Shown here piece after piece: positions 31,154 through 43,570 of a stretch of 64,000 nucleotides of DNA. How positions within the stretch are numbered: position 1 is the stretch's first letter; each line of letters begins with the position of its first letter. This DNA is from Membranipora membranacea (Eukaryota > Bryozoa > Gymnolaemata > Cheilostomatida > Membraniporidae). The DNA is taken from contig OU612072.1 of the NCBI GenBank assembly GCA_914767715.1, positions 4,218,001-4,282,000 of the forward strand, read 5' to 3'. The notes beneath the pieces are model-generated. The model worked only from the letters and a program-made list of their open reading frames with translations. It did no database searches and was not told the origin of the DNA. Both the position numbers and the translations under genes were made by a program.

Positions 31154-33749
31154 ATCTTGTTGTTTTTGGATCTCAGAATGACTCTCCAAAAGAATTGGTT
31201 CACTTGATCACCTTATAGCTAGAGATTATAGTTATCCCAACAACGTATGTCGAAGCTGTGTGTAGCATAAGGTTGAGCTTTTGTACTTTATTCGATACCT
31301 TTACAGTGTGACTGTTAAATGCTTGGCAAACCATCAAATAAGTTAAGTTTTATATCCTTGTTTTTTCCTTGACATATTCGGTGTGTTGTGACTATGAAGC
31401 TTACAGTACTTGATCTTGAAACAATAATGTTGGCATTCTATTTTCCAGCAAATCATCTAAATTTATGTGATGAGTTGGAATGAGCAGTCGATGGGGCATG
31501 ATGTCAGAATTAAAGTTCTGTATCATCTATAATCACATTATAAATGTGGATAGAAAGCATGTAGGGACGTACCAAATTCACTTTTTATTATTTTGTAAAC
31601 CAGATAACCATTTCTTGTTTGGCTTCTGATACCTTTTTCTTCAGGAGCATCAATTCCTGATCTATAGATGCAAGGATTGTCTGCCGCTATGAGCTTCGTT
31701 TGAAAGCTTAATCAGGTTCCCTTGGGATGTGGATGACTGATGCTTCTGCAGACTAAAAAACTTAATAAGGAAGAGTCTCAAAGTTATCTTACAACTACTA
31801 GCTTGCGGATGAGTTTCATATTGTACTATCATAGCCAGTAGCCATTCAGGTGCTTGAGAAGCTATATAAAAGAAATATATCTTTCCAAAGTGTCTATGGT
31901 CTGATCAATGAGTGTGTTCATTTCATCAGCCTGTGGGCACCTAATTGGTGTTAATCACCAACATGAAACTAGGCCTTTAATCGCTCTCAAGCACATGTGT
32001 TATGAATAATATAAACCTTCCTTATAATCCTACAAAAACTGTATACTATGTAGTTTCACCTCTCTGAGCCCCTGTTCAATTGAATATCAGGGGATTCAAA
32101 TCATCAATGATAGCCCCGCTTCATGGAACTGTTGAGAAAACTTATAATTTCCATATTAAGATGTTGGATTTATTTTTCCACCTGAAGAATCATTTTGATG
32201 ACACAAGCTATGTCCATATGCAGTATCAAGTTTCATTGGACTTCAATTTAAACGCACAGAATGACAGTAACCCATCTCACTGTGCAAGCTGTACAAGTAT
32301 TGAGCAACACGGTCTGGTTTTGATAACTTACAACTTCAGTTCTAGATGCTATCCCTCGAGTTATTCCCGATATTATGAGCACTGATCGCTGGCAAGTCCT
32401 GTATTAGGAATTATATTTACATATACACCAAATGGAACAACACTCAATGGAGCATCCGCGAAATAAGGCATAAATCATCAGATGGAGTTGGTTCTCCAGT
32501 ATCAAAATTAGCCAAATGACAACCAAATGAGGCAACTCGCTCCTTCTTGCAAGCATAAATCATCAGATTTATACTTTCTGATGATGATTTATAAAAGAAG
32601 GTATAAATCAGATGATGATTTATGCCTTCTTGCAAGCAAATATTGAAAGATTCAACTTCATTACCTCATCACTCGGCTTCTTGGGTCAGTGTTGGGCTTG
32701 TTGTGAATCTGACCAATTAGATAATTATTAAAGTGACAGTCCCACTTGGTCATGTTTGGTATGGTTTGAAAGATCTCAGGCTGAAAAGTTATTAGGACAT
32801 ATGAAATAAAACAGTCGGTGAACCCAATTGCAGTCAATCTGCTGCAAAGTCTGAAAATTGGGATCATAGTGGATCATAGTGACTTATTGCCTCCCCCTGA
32901 CCACTATGATCCACTGTGATCCTTGCTAAAACAATTAAAAAAAACTATTTGCTATTTTCCACAATTTACTCTTTTTTTTTATTTATATTTGCCCTATGAA
33001 CTCACAATATTTGAACTCCTGGGGTAATATATCCACTTTTCTAATAGGACTGTCTCTTTGAGCAAAATTTGAAAGAGGGGTGGCTTTATCAAATTTCTAA
33101 ATAGTGATTGGTTTAACTCACTCAAGTTGAACAATAGGCAAGACCCAAATCGTATTGTTATTGAGTGGAATAGCTAGGCCTTTGTAACGCCTTGACCAAG
33201 CTGTAGTCAATCGGAAAGTTTCCCGATCCCATAGATAGTATGTCATGTGAAGCCAGACCTTTAATTTGTGACACGCCCTATAATATATTATGTGTGTACA
33301 AGATGCAACTATAAACTCGAATAAAAAACCTATAATTCTTCTCTAAACTCATGAAGTTAAAAGTTAAAAGTCGATTTTTTCAGTAATTGTTTTACTCTAT
33401 GGTTATTATTATGTGTTTACATTTCATTACAATGCAAAGTAGAAGGTACCGGCTGTCTTACTTTTTCATTTTCGTTTTTTCTAAGCTCAGCTGTTGATGA
33501 AATTGTCATAAGCAGCCTCGTTAAGAGGATGGGATTTAGGGCAGTTGTGACTTGCCTCGAAAGCTAAACAGCTACTGACAGAGAAGGGATAACCAAGCCC
33601 CTTCAGCTTATCAAGAAGACAGAGGAAAAATATATTGCTGAAAAGACTGATGCTTCTACAAGCTGCAAGTATTAGTGTTTCATCAGACAAATCAAGACAA
33701 AATTTTTTTTTTGGCGTTTATATACCTTATGTTGAACACAGTAGGATGG
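31154..33749. other. Spacer between antistasin gene copies A and B
   Basis: No exon recognised. 31160-31320 matches the upstream region of copies B and C (GGTTCACTTGATC...TTATAG). 32085-32340 weakly matches 34970-35160. These are duplicated flanks of the tandem unit. Palindromic ATCATCAGAT/ATGATGATTTAT segments lie at 32465-32640. Short ORFs here are chance. Confidence 0.55.
32861..32922. repeat. Hairpin of duplicated GATCATAGTG
   Basis: The left arm GGATCATAGTGGATCATAGT (32861-32880) pairs with the right arm CCACTATGATCCACTGTGAT (32901-32920) across a loop of about 20 bases. One mismatch is seen. Confidence 0.85.
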
Positions 33750-34401
33750 TCAAGCGCCATACAGTTGAATGATTATCGGGCACCCTTTGCCACCTGTAGA
33801 ATATTGCGGAGAATAAGGGATCAGAAGGAGGGTAAAGTTTGGCCAAGATACAGGACAGTCAAAGATGCTGCGAAGGTGTTGCATGCAAGATATCTATACA
33901 CATTAGGCTAAATGAAGCCAAATAAATGTCTTTTCACAAGGTCACAACCTGACATATTCTGATGAAAGCCTTCTTCCTGCAAACAAAGAGAGTAGCATCA
34001 AAATCTGTGCCAAAATAAATAACATCATTCAAAAATCTGTTTCAAATGCCCATAGGAAAATTATTGTAGGTGCGTCATAATGATCAACAACATTATCCTC
34101 ATCATTTTCTTGTTCCTCATTCTCTTCCTTATCCTCTCCCTTTCCGGGACGCTCAACAAGACCGAAAGCTTTTTAGATAACAATTGAAGACCAGCCAATA
34201 CCTGGGTTGATATGGCTTTCTGGAGTTCAAACGCATTGCATTGAGAGAAAGTAAAACCTATGTAACAGAAATATAAGTTCCAAATTACCGCCACTTACCA
34301 CCGATAGATAGCAATTTTGCCTCTACTTGGGGAGTGAAATATCCGATCAACAGACAGACACTTGCAGCTGCAGTGCAAAATAGTAGTAAATTCAAATACA
34401 T
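33750..34401 (-). pseudogene. Antistasin-type gene copy B, decayed
   Basis: Exon 1 (34401-34299) is intact: signal peptide MYLNLLLFCTAAASVCLLIG, ending at GTAAGT in phase 1. The expected second exon begins after the acceptor at 33794 and reads GGKGCPIIIQLYGA, then stops (TGA 33752-33750). The first Cys-Pro-Ile matches copy A, but every later Cys and the GC..C.C core are gone. No third exon was found. The intron homology to copies A and C (GTCACAACCT and TCCTCATC-rich tracts) shows it is the same duplicated unit. It may be a pseudogene or produce a cysteine-poor secreted peptide. Confidence 0.7.
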
Positions 34402-35523
34402 GCCTTGTAATGTTTTGATCTTGATATTTTTTTCTGAAAATACTGGTTCACCCAGTAACCTTATGACAACTGACTATAGTTGGTACAACAACTTAGCCTA
34501 CTGCACAGCAATGTTCAGCATAAGCTCGTGTTTTAGACTTTATTTACTCTCTTAACAGTGCGGTACCAATTTAACCTGGAAATCCATCAGATAAATTATA
34601 TTAAACAATGAAATGTGATTTATGAATTAAACAGTATGTTTCCTACGTTGGAGAAATTTTGGCACACCATGCTATATATACTATATACAGATTAGATCTT
34701 AGCTAAAAAACATTTATGATGAGTCTATGGTGACTGATAGTGCAGGATGAGGTGTGTACTCCATATGTCAGGTAAAGTGTGAAACTCTAGATACTTTCAT
34801 ATCACATTGTAAGGCTGTGTGAGCATACTGCTTATTGACACTTTGAGCTTGCAAATGGCTGTTCATCTAGAGATGGAGAAACCACCCTAGAAGGTTCTTG
34901 ATTTTTAGTTTTTAGTTTCAGTTTACTTGCAAACACAACAAGCACTTTTGAGTACTTTCTTGTACGATGGAATGTCAGGGGATGCAACCCAACTATGGCA
35001 ACCTTGTTCCTGTAGCTCTTAAGAAACCTACTTTCTTCCATATTAAGATGCTGGAGGTATTTAATGCAGTCAAGCAATATTTTTGATGGACCGGCTATAT
35101 CAATAGACAGTGTCCAGTATCGTCTAGAAAAGTCTGACTTACAAAGTTATAACTCCAGTTGAAAATGATTTGTTTGGAACTTTGGACTTTGGCTCAGTTT
35201 CAACATGTCAATGGGCAGCATTGCCAAAGTCTGCCATGATTTGGTGTCATACTGATATGACATTCCTTGAAAGCTGACAAGGATTGAAACGATATTTACA
35301 TATACATCGATGATATAAAATTTATTGATCATGAATGTACAAGTGCAGTACATGTATACTACTGTTTATAATCATACTGGGAATCATTTTTGCCAATGGT
35401 CATGTTCATGTTACTGTGGAGACTGTGACAAAAAGTGTAATAAAACATGTGAAAATACTCAAATAATTGTCATCTTCAGAAGTATCATTATAATCAAAGG
35501 CATGCTTAGTCTTAGCCTTGGGA
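34402..35523. other. Spacer between antistasin gene copies B and C
   Basis: Contains the copy-B upstream region (GGTTCACCCAG...; minus-strand TAAATAAAG near 34538-34546) and sequence homologous to 32085-32340. No exon seen. Confidence 0.5.
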
Positions 35524-36291
35524 CTAAGAAAGTCGAGCAAAAACTCCGTTGTCTTCGCATTCTCTTCGTGTTTTTCCGACAGGACATCCTGGAAGATATG
35601 AAAGGAGATTGTGAACATAAAATACTGTATCAATGAACTGATTTATCTATAATTGCATGTCCATCATCGGATGAGAGCAACTCCATCTGAATGTCAATTT
35701 ATTCGAACTAATTGTCACAATTGATCTCATATGTTGTGCGGCCTGAAATGACTACATAATGAATAGCTGACTTACTGCATGAACATGTTATACAGCCCCT
35801 CGAGTCCACCTCATTTCCATATACACACCCGCGGTCTATTCCACATGGGAAAGCCAAACAATCTCTTCCATCACCTGTAAAATATTTACGAGAGTGCTGG
35901 CTACACTGGTGATTCAAAACAAAATATTGGTTTAACATCTAACATCATCCTCATCTTCATCCTCATCCTCATCCTCATCCTCATCCTCATCCTCATCCTC
36001 ATCCTCATCCTCATCCTCATCCTCATCCTCATCCTCATCCTCATCCTCATCCTCATCCTCATCCTCATCCGCATCCTCATCCTCATCCTCATCCTCATCC
36101 TCATCCTCATCCTCATCCTCATCCTTATCCTCATAAGATGGTTTTAGTTCATCATTTCATCATGGGGACTAACATTGATTGTGTAGATCAAGATTTATAA
36201 ACCACAATTAATAATATGCAAAAACGTGTTTTTCAAACTTCCATGAACTTTAGATCAGAATTTTGGACCCCAGAAGCTTTTTGTAAAAAGC

Positions 36292-36329
<38 letters not shown>

Positions 36330-37303
36330 AGACTATACAGAACTACCAAAATCAATATTTTATGCCTCAGGATTTGGGTAAATCTTTTTCAATATCCTTA
36401 TCTTCTTATGCAAGTTTTGCAAGCCAAAAACAGTTAGCCTCGATTTGATCCGTCGTAACTACAGTCCAAATTGTTCAATTGAGCTTTTTTAGTGCTTTTT
36501 TTTGCAGCTGAGTTGCTATCTAGCTGGAGGAGCCTTCTAATGATTCTAAGTTGGACTTGAGGCAGTGGCGTATATTAGCACTCATGGCCCACGGATATCC
36601 GTGAGTGGCTGAATAGCTCAGTGTGTAGAGCGTCCGCCTAATAATCACGGTGAATAAGATTGTTGTGGGTTCGAATCCCGTCCAGGTCAGTTTTTTTTCA
36701 AATGGGTGCTTTATAACTGGAGCATTTTTACCGTAATCTTATACTGCTATTGAGTTGTTTTCTGAAAGTACCCAACAGCTCATTGAGCCATTGAAATACC
36801 TCTCTGCTTGCACTATTTTACTACCGATATGCAAAAATTTCCGTGGTGGGAGGGCGTGTGGATTGGGCTGCGCCCAATTATTATGCTCATCTCTGAAAAT
36901 TCAGTGAGTGAAATTTTTTAGAATGTACGCCCCTGACTTGAGGAATGCCTTCAAGCTTGTGCTGTCATCAAAAAAATCAAATCAAATTTTTAAAAAATAT
37001 GAAAACGAGTTGAAAAAAGCTGCTAGATTTTTGGCACAAAGTCATAATACTGATTACATCTCCGCAATTAGCCTTTTGTGTATTTGACAACTGATCCATG
37101 AATTCATATCGATGTACATACTGGATTAGAAGAAACAGAAATAGATTATCTGATAACACTTAAAGGAAAACTGCGATAGAGAGGCTTGGAACTCACAACT
37201 TACCAGTGATTGGGATCCAGTTCGCTTCTACATTAGGTAGGATATAGCCGATCAACGAACAGATGCTGATAGCAGTGTAAAGTAGGAGTGAGTTAAAATC
37301 CAT
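35524..37303 (-). CDS. Antistasin-type secreted peptide C, 87 aa
   Basis: Three minus-strand exons: 37303-37204, 35874-35776 and 35588-35524 (264 bases including TAG), in the same phases as copy A. The signal peptide begins MDFNSLLLYTAISICSLIG. The core is CLAFPC-x5-CVYGNEVD-xxx-C-xx-C-x-C. The tail RCPVGKTRRECEDNGVFARL is longer than in copy A. Eight Cys are in the same positions as A. The inter-cysteine loop that would hold the reactive bond is GIDRG, again with an Arg but shifted by one position, so target specificity may differ (inference). The first intron contains the (TCCTCA)n array. A TATA box lies about 110 bases upstream of the ATG. A role as an extracellular protease inhibitor is likely from family knowledge. 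Confidence 0.82.
35944..36133. repeat. (TCCTCA)n hexanucleotide array in intron 1 of copy C
   Basis: About 31 TCCTCA/TCATCC units with one GCATCC variant. The same intronic position in copies A (30130-30183) and B (34095-34143) holds only an irregular CT-rich TCCTCATC/CTTATCC tract, so the array appears to have expanded in copy C. Confidence 0.95.
36296..36327. repeat. (TA)n microsatellite
   Basis: About 16 TA units in the first intron of antistasin copy C. It accounts for the Tyr-Ile run in the local ORF. Confidence 0.97.
36608..36698 (+). mobile_element. tRNA-derived SINE head with T-tract
   Basis: A box (ATAGCTCAGTGTGTAGAGC, about 36613-36631) and a perfect B box (GGTTCGAATCC, 36668-36678) with a T-stem GGG/CCC, followed by eight T residues (36691-36698). 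The acceptor arms do not pair, so this is a tRNA-derived SINE or pseudogene. The intact B box suggests a fairly young insertion. Confidence 0.6.
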
Positions 37304-37410
37304 GTCTTGTACTCCTCTAAAAATGCTGGTTCACCTTATGACTAGAGGCTATAATAGTTATTCCAACAGCAAATGCCAAAGCAATGTTTAGTATTATTTT
37401 TAGTTTAAGG

Positions 37411-37417
37411 CTTTATA
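37411..37417 (-). promoter_or_regulatory. TATA box of antistasin copy C
   Basis: The minus strand reads TATAAAG, followed by a leader shared in part with copies A and B, which have AATAAAG near 31286 and TAAATAAAG near 34540 at the same place. Position relative to the ATG at 37303 supports a promoter role. Confidence 0.55.
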
Positions 37418-40400
37418 CAAACCGTTAACAGTGTGATATTCTGGCAATCCTTCCAATTTATTCTTTGACATACCCGACTCTTGTGTGATTTATGACCTTG
37501 ACATTGTGGTTACTCTGCTAGGGACATTTTAAGTTGATATTTCATCAACCTTCATTTCCTTGATAGTGCCAAAAGTCGCCAAGAAGCTCTGATCTCACAT
37601 GATGTGGATTATTACCAACCACATCAATCAGTATAATAGTCCATCAACAGACATTCTATGTTTGTACGTACGTAAACCAATGCCCTTCACAATGCTTGCA
37701 GGAGCCAAGGCAGCTACATTGCCCGGTGCTGCTTTGCTATTTGTTTTAAATCAGCTCTAGTAAATGTGTTTTGCTCAGTTATTTAAATTCAAAAATACTC
37801 AGTTGTAGTTATCTCCTCCTTACTTTTCTAAAAGCTAATTCCTTCCTACAGTTTTAAATTCAGCATAAACCATTTGGTCAACATACTCAAATCAATCAAA
37901 GTTGATGTTTTTTCTGTTTGGGATGATTTACATTTCGACATGGTAAGTAACAGAGATCTGGTTTTTTTTGAGCATCAGTTTGTCAAATTATCAAAAAGTG
38001 TGTCTGAGGGCATGTTTGAAATAATTTTTTAACACATCTTAAAATGCGATTTACCTTTTCATTATGGTGTTTATTTTATCCATCAGTGCTATTGCATTGT
38101 TGCACAATGCAGTGCAAAGATACTATATATTTGTAGTTTCTATGCCATTATATTCAGTTTCAATCAAATTTCAATTGTCTTTTATCAAAGGCATGGAGCA
38201 ATTTACAAACGACAATAAAAATGCTATACTGAACTTAAACGAAAGAAATTTCTGTTGGTTGCAAAGTCTTCAGTGTAGATTTTGGGGGCGGATTAGCAGC
38301 CACCAATCATATTCTAGCAGAATGACAATATGCCTCAAAATAATTTATCTTCACTATTCTACATACATACTCAGAAATTTTCAGAATCTTAATATGGCTG
38401 ATCTGATACCCTTTTTCATCTTGTAGTATTGCACTTTTATCCAGTCAGATCTGCACTTTTAACTATTTAAATATTGATTGACATATGCCGCGCTAGATAT
38501 TTTGTCATTCCTACTCAGAACAAATGTATTTTCCAACCAGTATCCCGAGCCCAAAACCCCAATTCTTGCCCATATTGAGTGTGCCCCATTTTTTACCAAC
38601 TACATTGCATCTAAATAAATGTATCATATTGAATCAGTAGGCTCTACTGTCTGGCTACTAATGAATTTACATTTTGCAATCAACCAGGACACCTTGTCGC
38701 CATTCAGTTATCTACACGCTCTTTACTCATCCAAAGCACGGTTCATGCTTCTAAATATTATAAAAGGTACTTTACTATTGGCTGGCTGGGTTAACTTTCT
38801 TCCAGGAGTTATTGCACAACCAAGTAGAGAGTGCATGGGGAGAGGTGTTTATGCAAAACGATATGCTTCTATATCAAAACATAGCATGGATTTAGCTTTT
38901 TCATCCATTCAGATTTCTCATGAATTATATTTTGCCTATTTCATGGCAAGACAAGTCTGAGGCAGGATGCTGCAATGATGTTGCCAGATACAATGGATGC
39001 TGTTAAAGAAAATAGTTTTCAAAATACACATAAAAATAAAATGCCTTCAATAAAATTTAGGGTCCTGATGGGGTCTTCCCAGGGTTTATCTCCCCTGCAA
39101 CTTTCACCTTTTTATCGGAATTTCCTGACACTAGTGTATTTGATTATGATTCTTCCTCATTGAATCACACTGATGAAGTCTGCCCTGGTTGCTACAGTGA
39201 AAGCACAGTCAGACAAAGAAAAGCAGGAATCTAGGACTACAACTTGGTTCTTCTCAGTTCTGACCTCGTATGGTTGATGAAGTTATACAGTTATAATATG
39301 AATGATTCAGGTTGCAGTTTAGCTGAAGCAGTTTGTCTTTCTCTTTTACCAGCAGCTGTCCTTCTTATTTTAAATACCATGAACATAGACCCAACTATCA
39401 GAACAAACGCAACCTGGCGACAAAAAGAATAGGTAAGTTCGTTTACGGATGCATTTCAATATTGTAATATTACATGGATAGGACAGAGTATATCATGATT
39501 TGGTCTGTGTCGAGTGTTTGAGTTTTTCATCAGTTACATGTGTGTTTGATTCCTGACCGATGAGCCGTGTGTACATGTAGGGACAGCTGATCATCATCAG
39601 TTGATTAGATTAACTCAACCCGTTTATTTGCTAATTTAAGAAGTGTTCGTCAGGCAAGAGGGAATCTTGATAGATAATTATGAAACAGAAACTCTAATCA
39701 TATAGTTGCTATAACCATATAAAGACAATACTTACACAGGCTAATGGAATCAGGATGAGAAGAGCACCAGAGGCAATTTTGTGTCTACTCTTGACCTTTT
39801 CCATCAAGGTGCTTGAAATTGTCAGGTAGCCTGCAGACAATCCAAGGCGGATGAGCTTTCCTTATTTTTGAAATAACAAAAATATGCTCAAAGTACCATT
39901 ATAATTGTGGGAACACAAATGTTTTTTTTTAAATTTTCACATATGGTGCCGGCGCGAAGCAGAATCCTTCTCAGGGAATGCAAACAGTATCATAACGATC
40001 AGGAAGGGACTTCAGCTTCCCAGCGCTGTACAAAAAGCCAATTTTTGCTGACCTGCATGTCTCCTCTCTTAAAGGCCAATGAGCATTAATGGAATATCAC
40101 TAATTCACTCAGCAAACCGGTCCGATGGCTTGAACAGTATTGAAAGTACCTAACTTTCAGTTTGACTTCTTGATGTGTCATTATTTGCTGAACAAATGGT
40201 AAAAGTCTGGCAGTTAGCGGTTGACCCGATCCTGCTATTATATACATTGACTGACTTCACTTTCATCCATTTTTTATACCTTTCAATCGCACCACCAGTG
40301 GTGAAGTTACATATCGGTATGTTACAGTATGTGTCAGCTTCAGTGGTCGTTGTATCTCTATAATCTACAGAGTAAGTACAATGATATTCCTTGGGGCTGA

Positions 40401-43400
40401 ATAGGTTCGATATTTTTCTGTAAGAAGTCTCTAGCGAAAAGAAAGATTGTGCCTTTACAAAAGAAAATGAGGACTCCAATGGAATTTCAATATTAGTCAT
40501 GTATCGTTCATTCCAAGTTACATAAATAGGTAATCCCTCAGTTCATTAAAAGTATTTTGGCTTCAAGTTGCTATAGAGTTATGTTCTCACTTTCATACAA
40601 AATCATACTTTTTATGAATTAGAAGTTATCCCAATTTGCCTAAGTTATCCTATCCCGTCCTTGTATCCAGCTAAACATACAAACTTAAATGAGTGAATTC
40701 TTTACAGTAGAAGAATTTAGGATATCTTCATCTTCAATCAAAAATTGAATATCTCCAAATATCAGAAATTTTACCAGCATACAGTTCTTCCTGTATACAG
40801 GATATTCTTTCAAGATCCAAGCAGCAAGTAAAACAATCAATTGTGTCAATCTGGTTAAATAACTCTCCATAAACTTTTATACTTGCATGATAGCAATATA
40901 TATTTGATTTACTATTTCCTATCTAAATTCAATATTACTGCTTTTAATTTTGGCTGGACTTGGTCATAGTATTGGTGGATTAAATGAGGTGGCATAATTC
41001 ATCTACTGGCACTTGAATCAACACACCTTATCCATTGATATGAACAAAATTTGAGCCAGGGATACCCATCAAACAATATTATAAAATATTTTAATCCTAA
41101 GAAATACACAAGAAGGCCTGACACTATTACATTTAAAACAAGGATTAACCGCAGAAACAATCTTAATTAAAAATTATTGAGGTTTATTAGCGTTGTTTCA
41201 GAAATAAATTACTGTCTCTCAAGCAAAATATTTGTGAATAGGTTGGGCAGTGCAGCTGATTTGAGCAAAAATAAATGGCACATTCAGATCCCAAACCCTT
41301 CCCTCCAAGAAACCCTAGTAATAAAAGTAGTATTGTTATTATAAAGGCATATTATACCAGATATAAAATAGATCAGATTCTAGTTACAATTTGATTATGA
41401 TCAGGTAAACACCAGCGAATGCATGAGGGATATTGTTTTGCAGCTTAATTTGAGCTAGAAATTTTCCAAATGCATTCACCAATAGCTCCATATACAATCA
41501 AAAGCTTGATGTCAATATGGTTAGTCGGGTATCAAGATAAATCACAGTATGAAAGGTATCTACTACGGTCCTATAGATATGAAGGTGACCATGAAATGTT
41601 TATAAGTGACTGGCGAGGCATGTTGAATTTTGTGAAAAGTTACTTTTGAGTAAAATCAATAGACTGATGGTTGGGTCTCAATTAAAGTTTACTAGAATAA
41701 TGAATTATTTTTTGGTGTACCAGTAACCTGTCCAGTGGTTACCTACAATGTCCTGTAGTCTTCACCCTCTTGACCTTCAGTAAAACCAGGTTTCCACTTC
41801 ACAGGGATATAATACACAATGAAACAATGTGCTGAAGTTCATGTATTCATCATACATGATGTGGTACATCTCAGCTGTTCAGATTGTTTTTTTGAAAGAT
41901 TCCTGCTGTTGAAAAGGGATTAATTGGGACTGATAATAATACAAAGTCAGTAGGGTAAGGTCAATAGGTCAGTAAGGTAGGGTCGGTAATAGGGATATTT
42001 GTTTATGCTTTTAGATCCAAATTTGTACTAACAACAAACTATGCTGCAAATATTACATGATTTTCTATCACTACACAAGGACAGCGACTATTTCTTTTTG
42101 TTGTTTCTGAACCTTCTCAGCCACTACAATCCCTTCCCTTTGGGTAGGGCTGACAATGACTATTATAGATTCTTCAAAAGACATTTTGATGCAGGTAGGC
42201 ACAACTACAAACAGGTACATGTACTTGTTATGGGGTTTCAATGCATGTGGTTTTCCAAACAGCCGAAAACCTTGGAGGCCGCCAACCCACTCAAAAATTT
42301 CACTTTCAATGAGTTTGTAATGAGAAAGTAATCAGTGCTATTCATTTTGTGGAATTACTGCAATACGTTTCCAGTCTTCTATCGTATCGTTTATTTATTT
42401 ATATATATATTGATATTATGTATTTATTATAATATATATATTTGTGAATAGAATGTTGATGTATTTACACATTTAGTTATTATTATATCATATATTTATT
42501 ATATTATATATATTTGTGAAAAGCATCTTGATGGAGTAGAAGGTAGCTCAGTTGGTTAGAGCGCCTGCCCTCAATAGATCCGCAAATGTTTGTAAGGCAT
42601 ATTATGTAAAACATCTGACCAGGATTATATTGTTTGCCAAATAAAAAATGTATAATAGACATATAGTAAAAAATCTCATTTGCCATTTTTGTGACCACGT
42701 CGTCATTTCCACTTCACCAATACAATGCGTATATTAAAGGTCTGACACTCATCTGTCTAACAGGCTCTCTGAATCTCAGAGATCCATTTTAATACTTCAA
42801 CAAATTATCAAATTATTCAGTGAGATTTATATTGTTATTTGAAGGCATATATCAAATGTTAACATACACCGATGGTAATTGTCTGAGAACTGCGAGGTGT
42901 CTCCACCGTGAATTATCTCTATTTGTGCTGATAGTTGATAAAAAATTGTATAAAATGTTATATTTATTCAAATTTGATATCCAAAGTCTTGAGAGTTGTC
43001 TTCTCTTTTTGATCGTGGAGGTAACTCAGAACCATCAGTACAATAATTTTGTTTGGTTTGAGATGAATCGAAATTTGTTGCAGAAGGGTTGCAGGTGGAA
43101 AATTGCGGCATTATTTTTTTATTTGACTAGGACTTTTAGCAATTGCATCATGAGATAGACCTTAACTAGATCAATTCTTTCAATAACAGCTGACTATGAT
43201 AACATCATAGAAATGTTTGCAATGATACTGTAGGTTGTTATTAATGGATAATGGGATACGCAAATATTAAAAATTGTGAAAATAGCAATAAATATTGTGA
43301 ATACATGATCACTACAACACCAAATTGCCCATTTATAAGAAATAATAATAAAATATAAATATAACATATTGGAGGTCATAAAATAGACATGGAATATTAT

Positions 43401-43570
43401 ATTGTTGAATAACAGGAAATTACCATAAATATAGTTTGATAGAAATTGATGTAAATGGATGGTAAATTGATGGACGGTTTGTTTTGTAAGTTGTTATGAA
43501 GTTCAAGGGTGGTGAGGGGTAAAACTTGTTTCTAATACTGATATATCCCACCGATCTTGGGAGCGGTAGT
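37418..43570. other. Long intergenic region without a supported gene
   Basis: No exon chain was found. One plus-strand ORF (38619-38960) contains a signal-peptide-like MLLNIIKGTLLLAGWVNFLP followed by a short Cys-poor tail. Nearby another frame (39061-39234) reads 57 open codons with DEVCPGCYSES. I could not join them. A 30-bp stretch at 39070-39102 (GGGGTCTTCCC...TATCTCCCCTGCA) recurs inverted at 57543-57574, pointing to a dispersed repeat. TA-rich runs lie at 42390-42520. Confidence 0.4.
42541..42575 (+). mobile_element. Truncated tRNA-like fragment (5' half)
   Basis: AGGTAGCTCAGTTGGTTAGA and the following GCGCCTGCCC form a tRNA 5' part through the anticodon stem with a good A box. The expected B box is absent downstream, so it is a truncated SINE or tRNA fragment. 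Confidence 0.5.

Noticed and set aside
33487-33690. Third exon of antistasin copy B
   Set aside because: The minus-strand ORF contains one CPKS segment but none of the CP-[IV]-G-x-TR-x-x-C pattern of copies A and C.
35901-36134. Arg-Met repeat ORF
   Set aside because: Reverse-strand translation of the TCCTCA array within an intron.
36608-36690. Functional tRNA gene
   Set aside because: The A and B boxes are good, but I could not pair an acceptor stem or a normal anticodon arm; SINE head preferred. The same reasoning applies at 11441-11515, 19440-19525 and 42541-42575.
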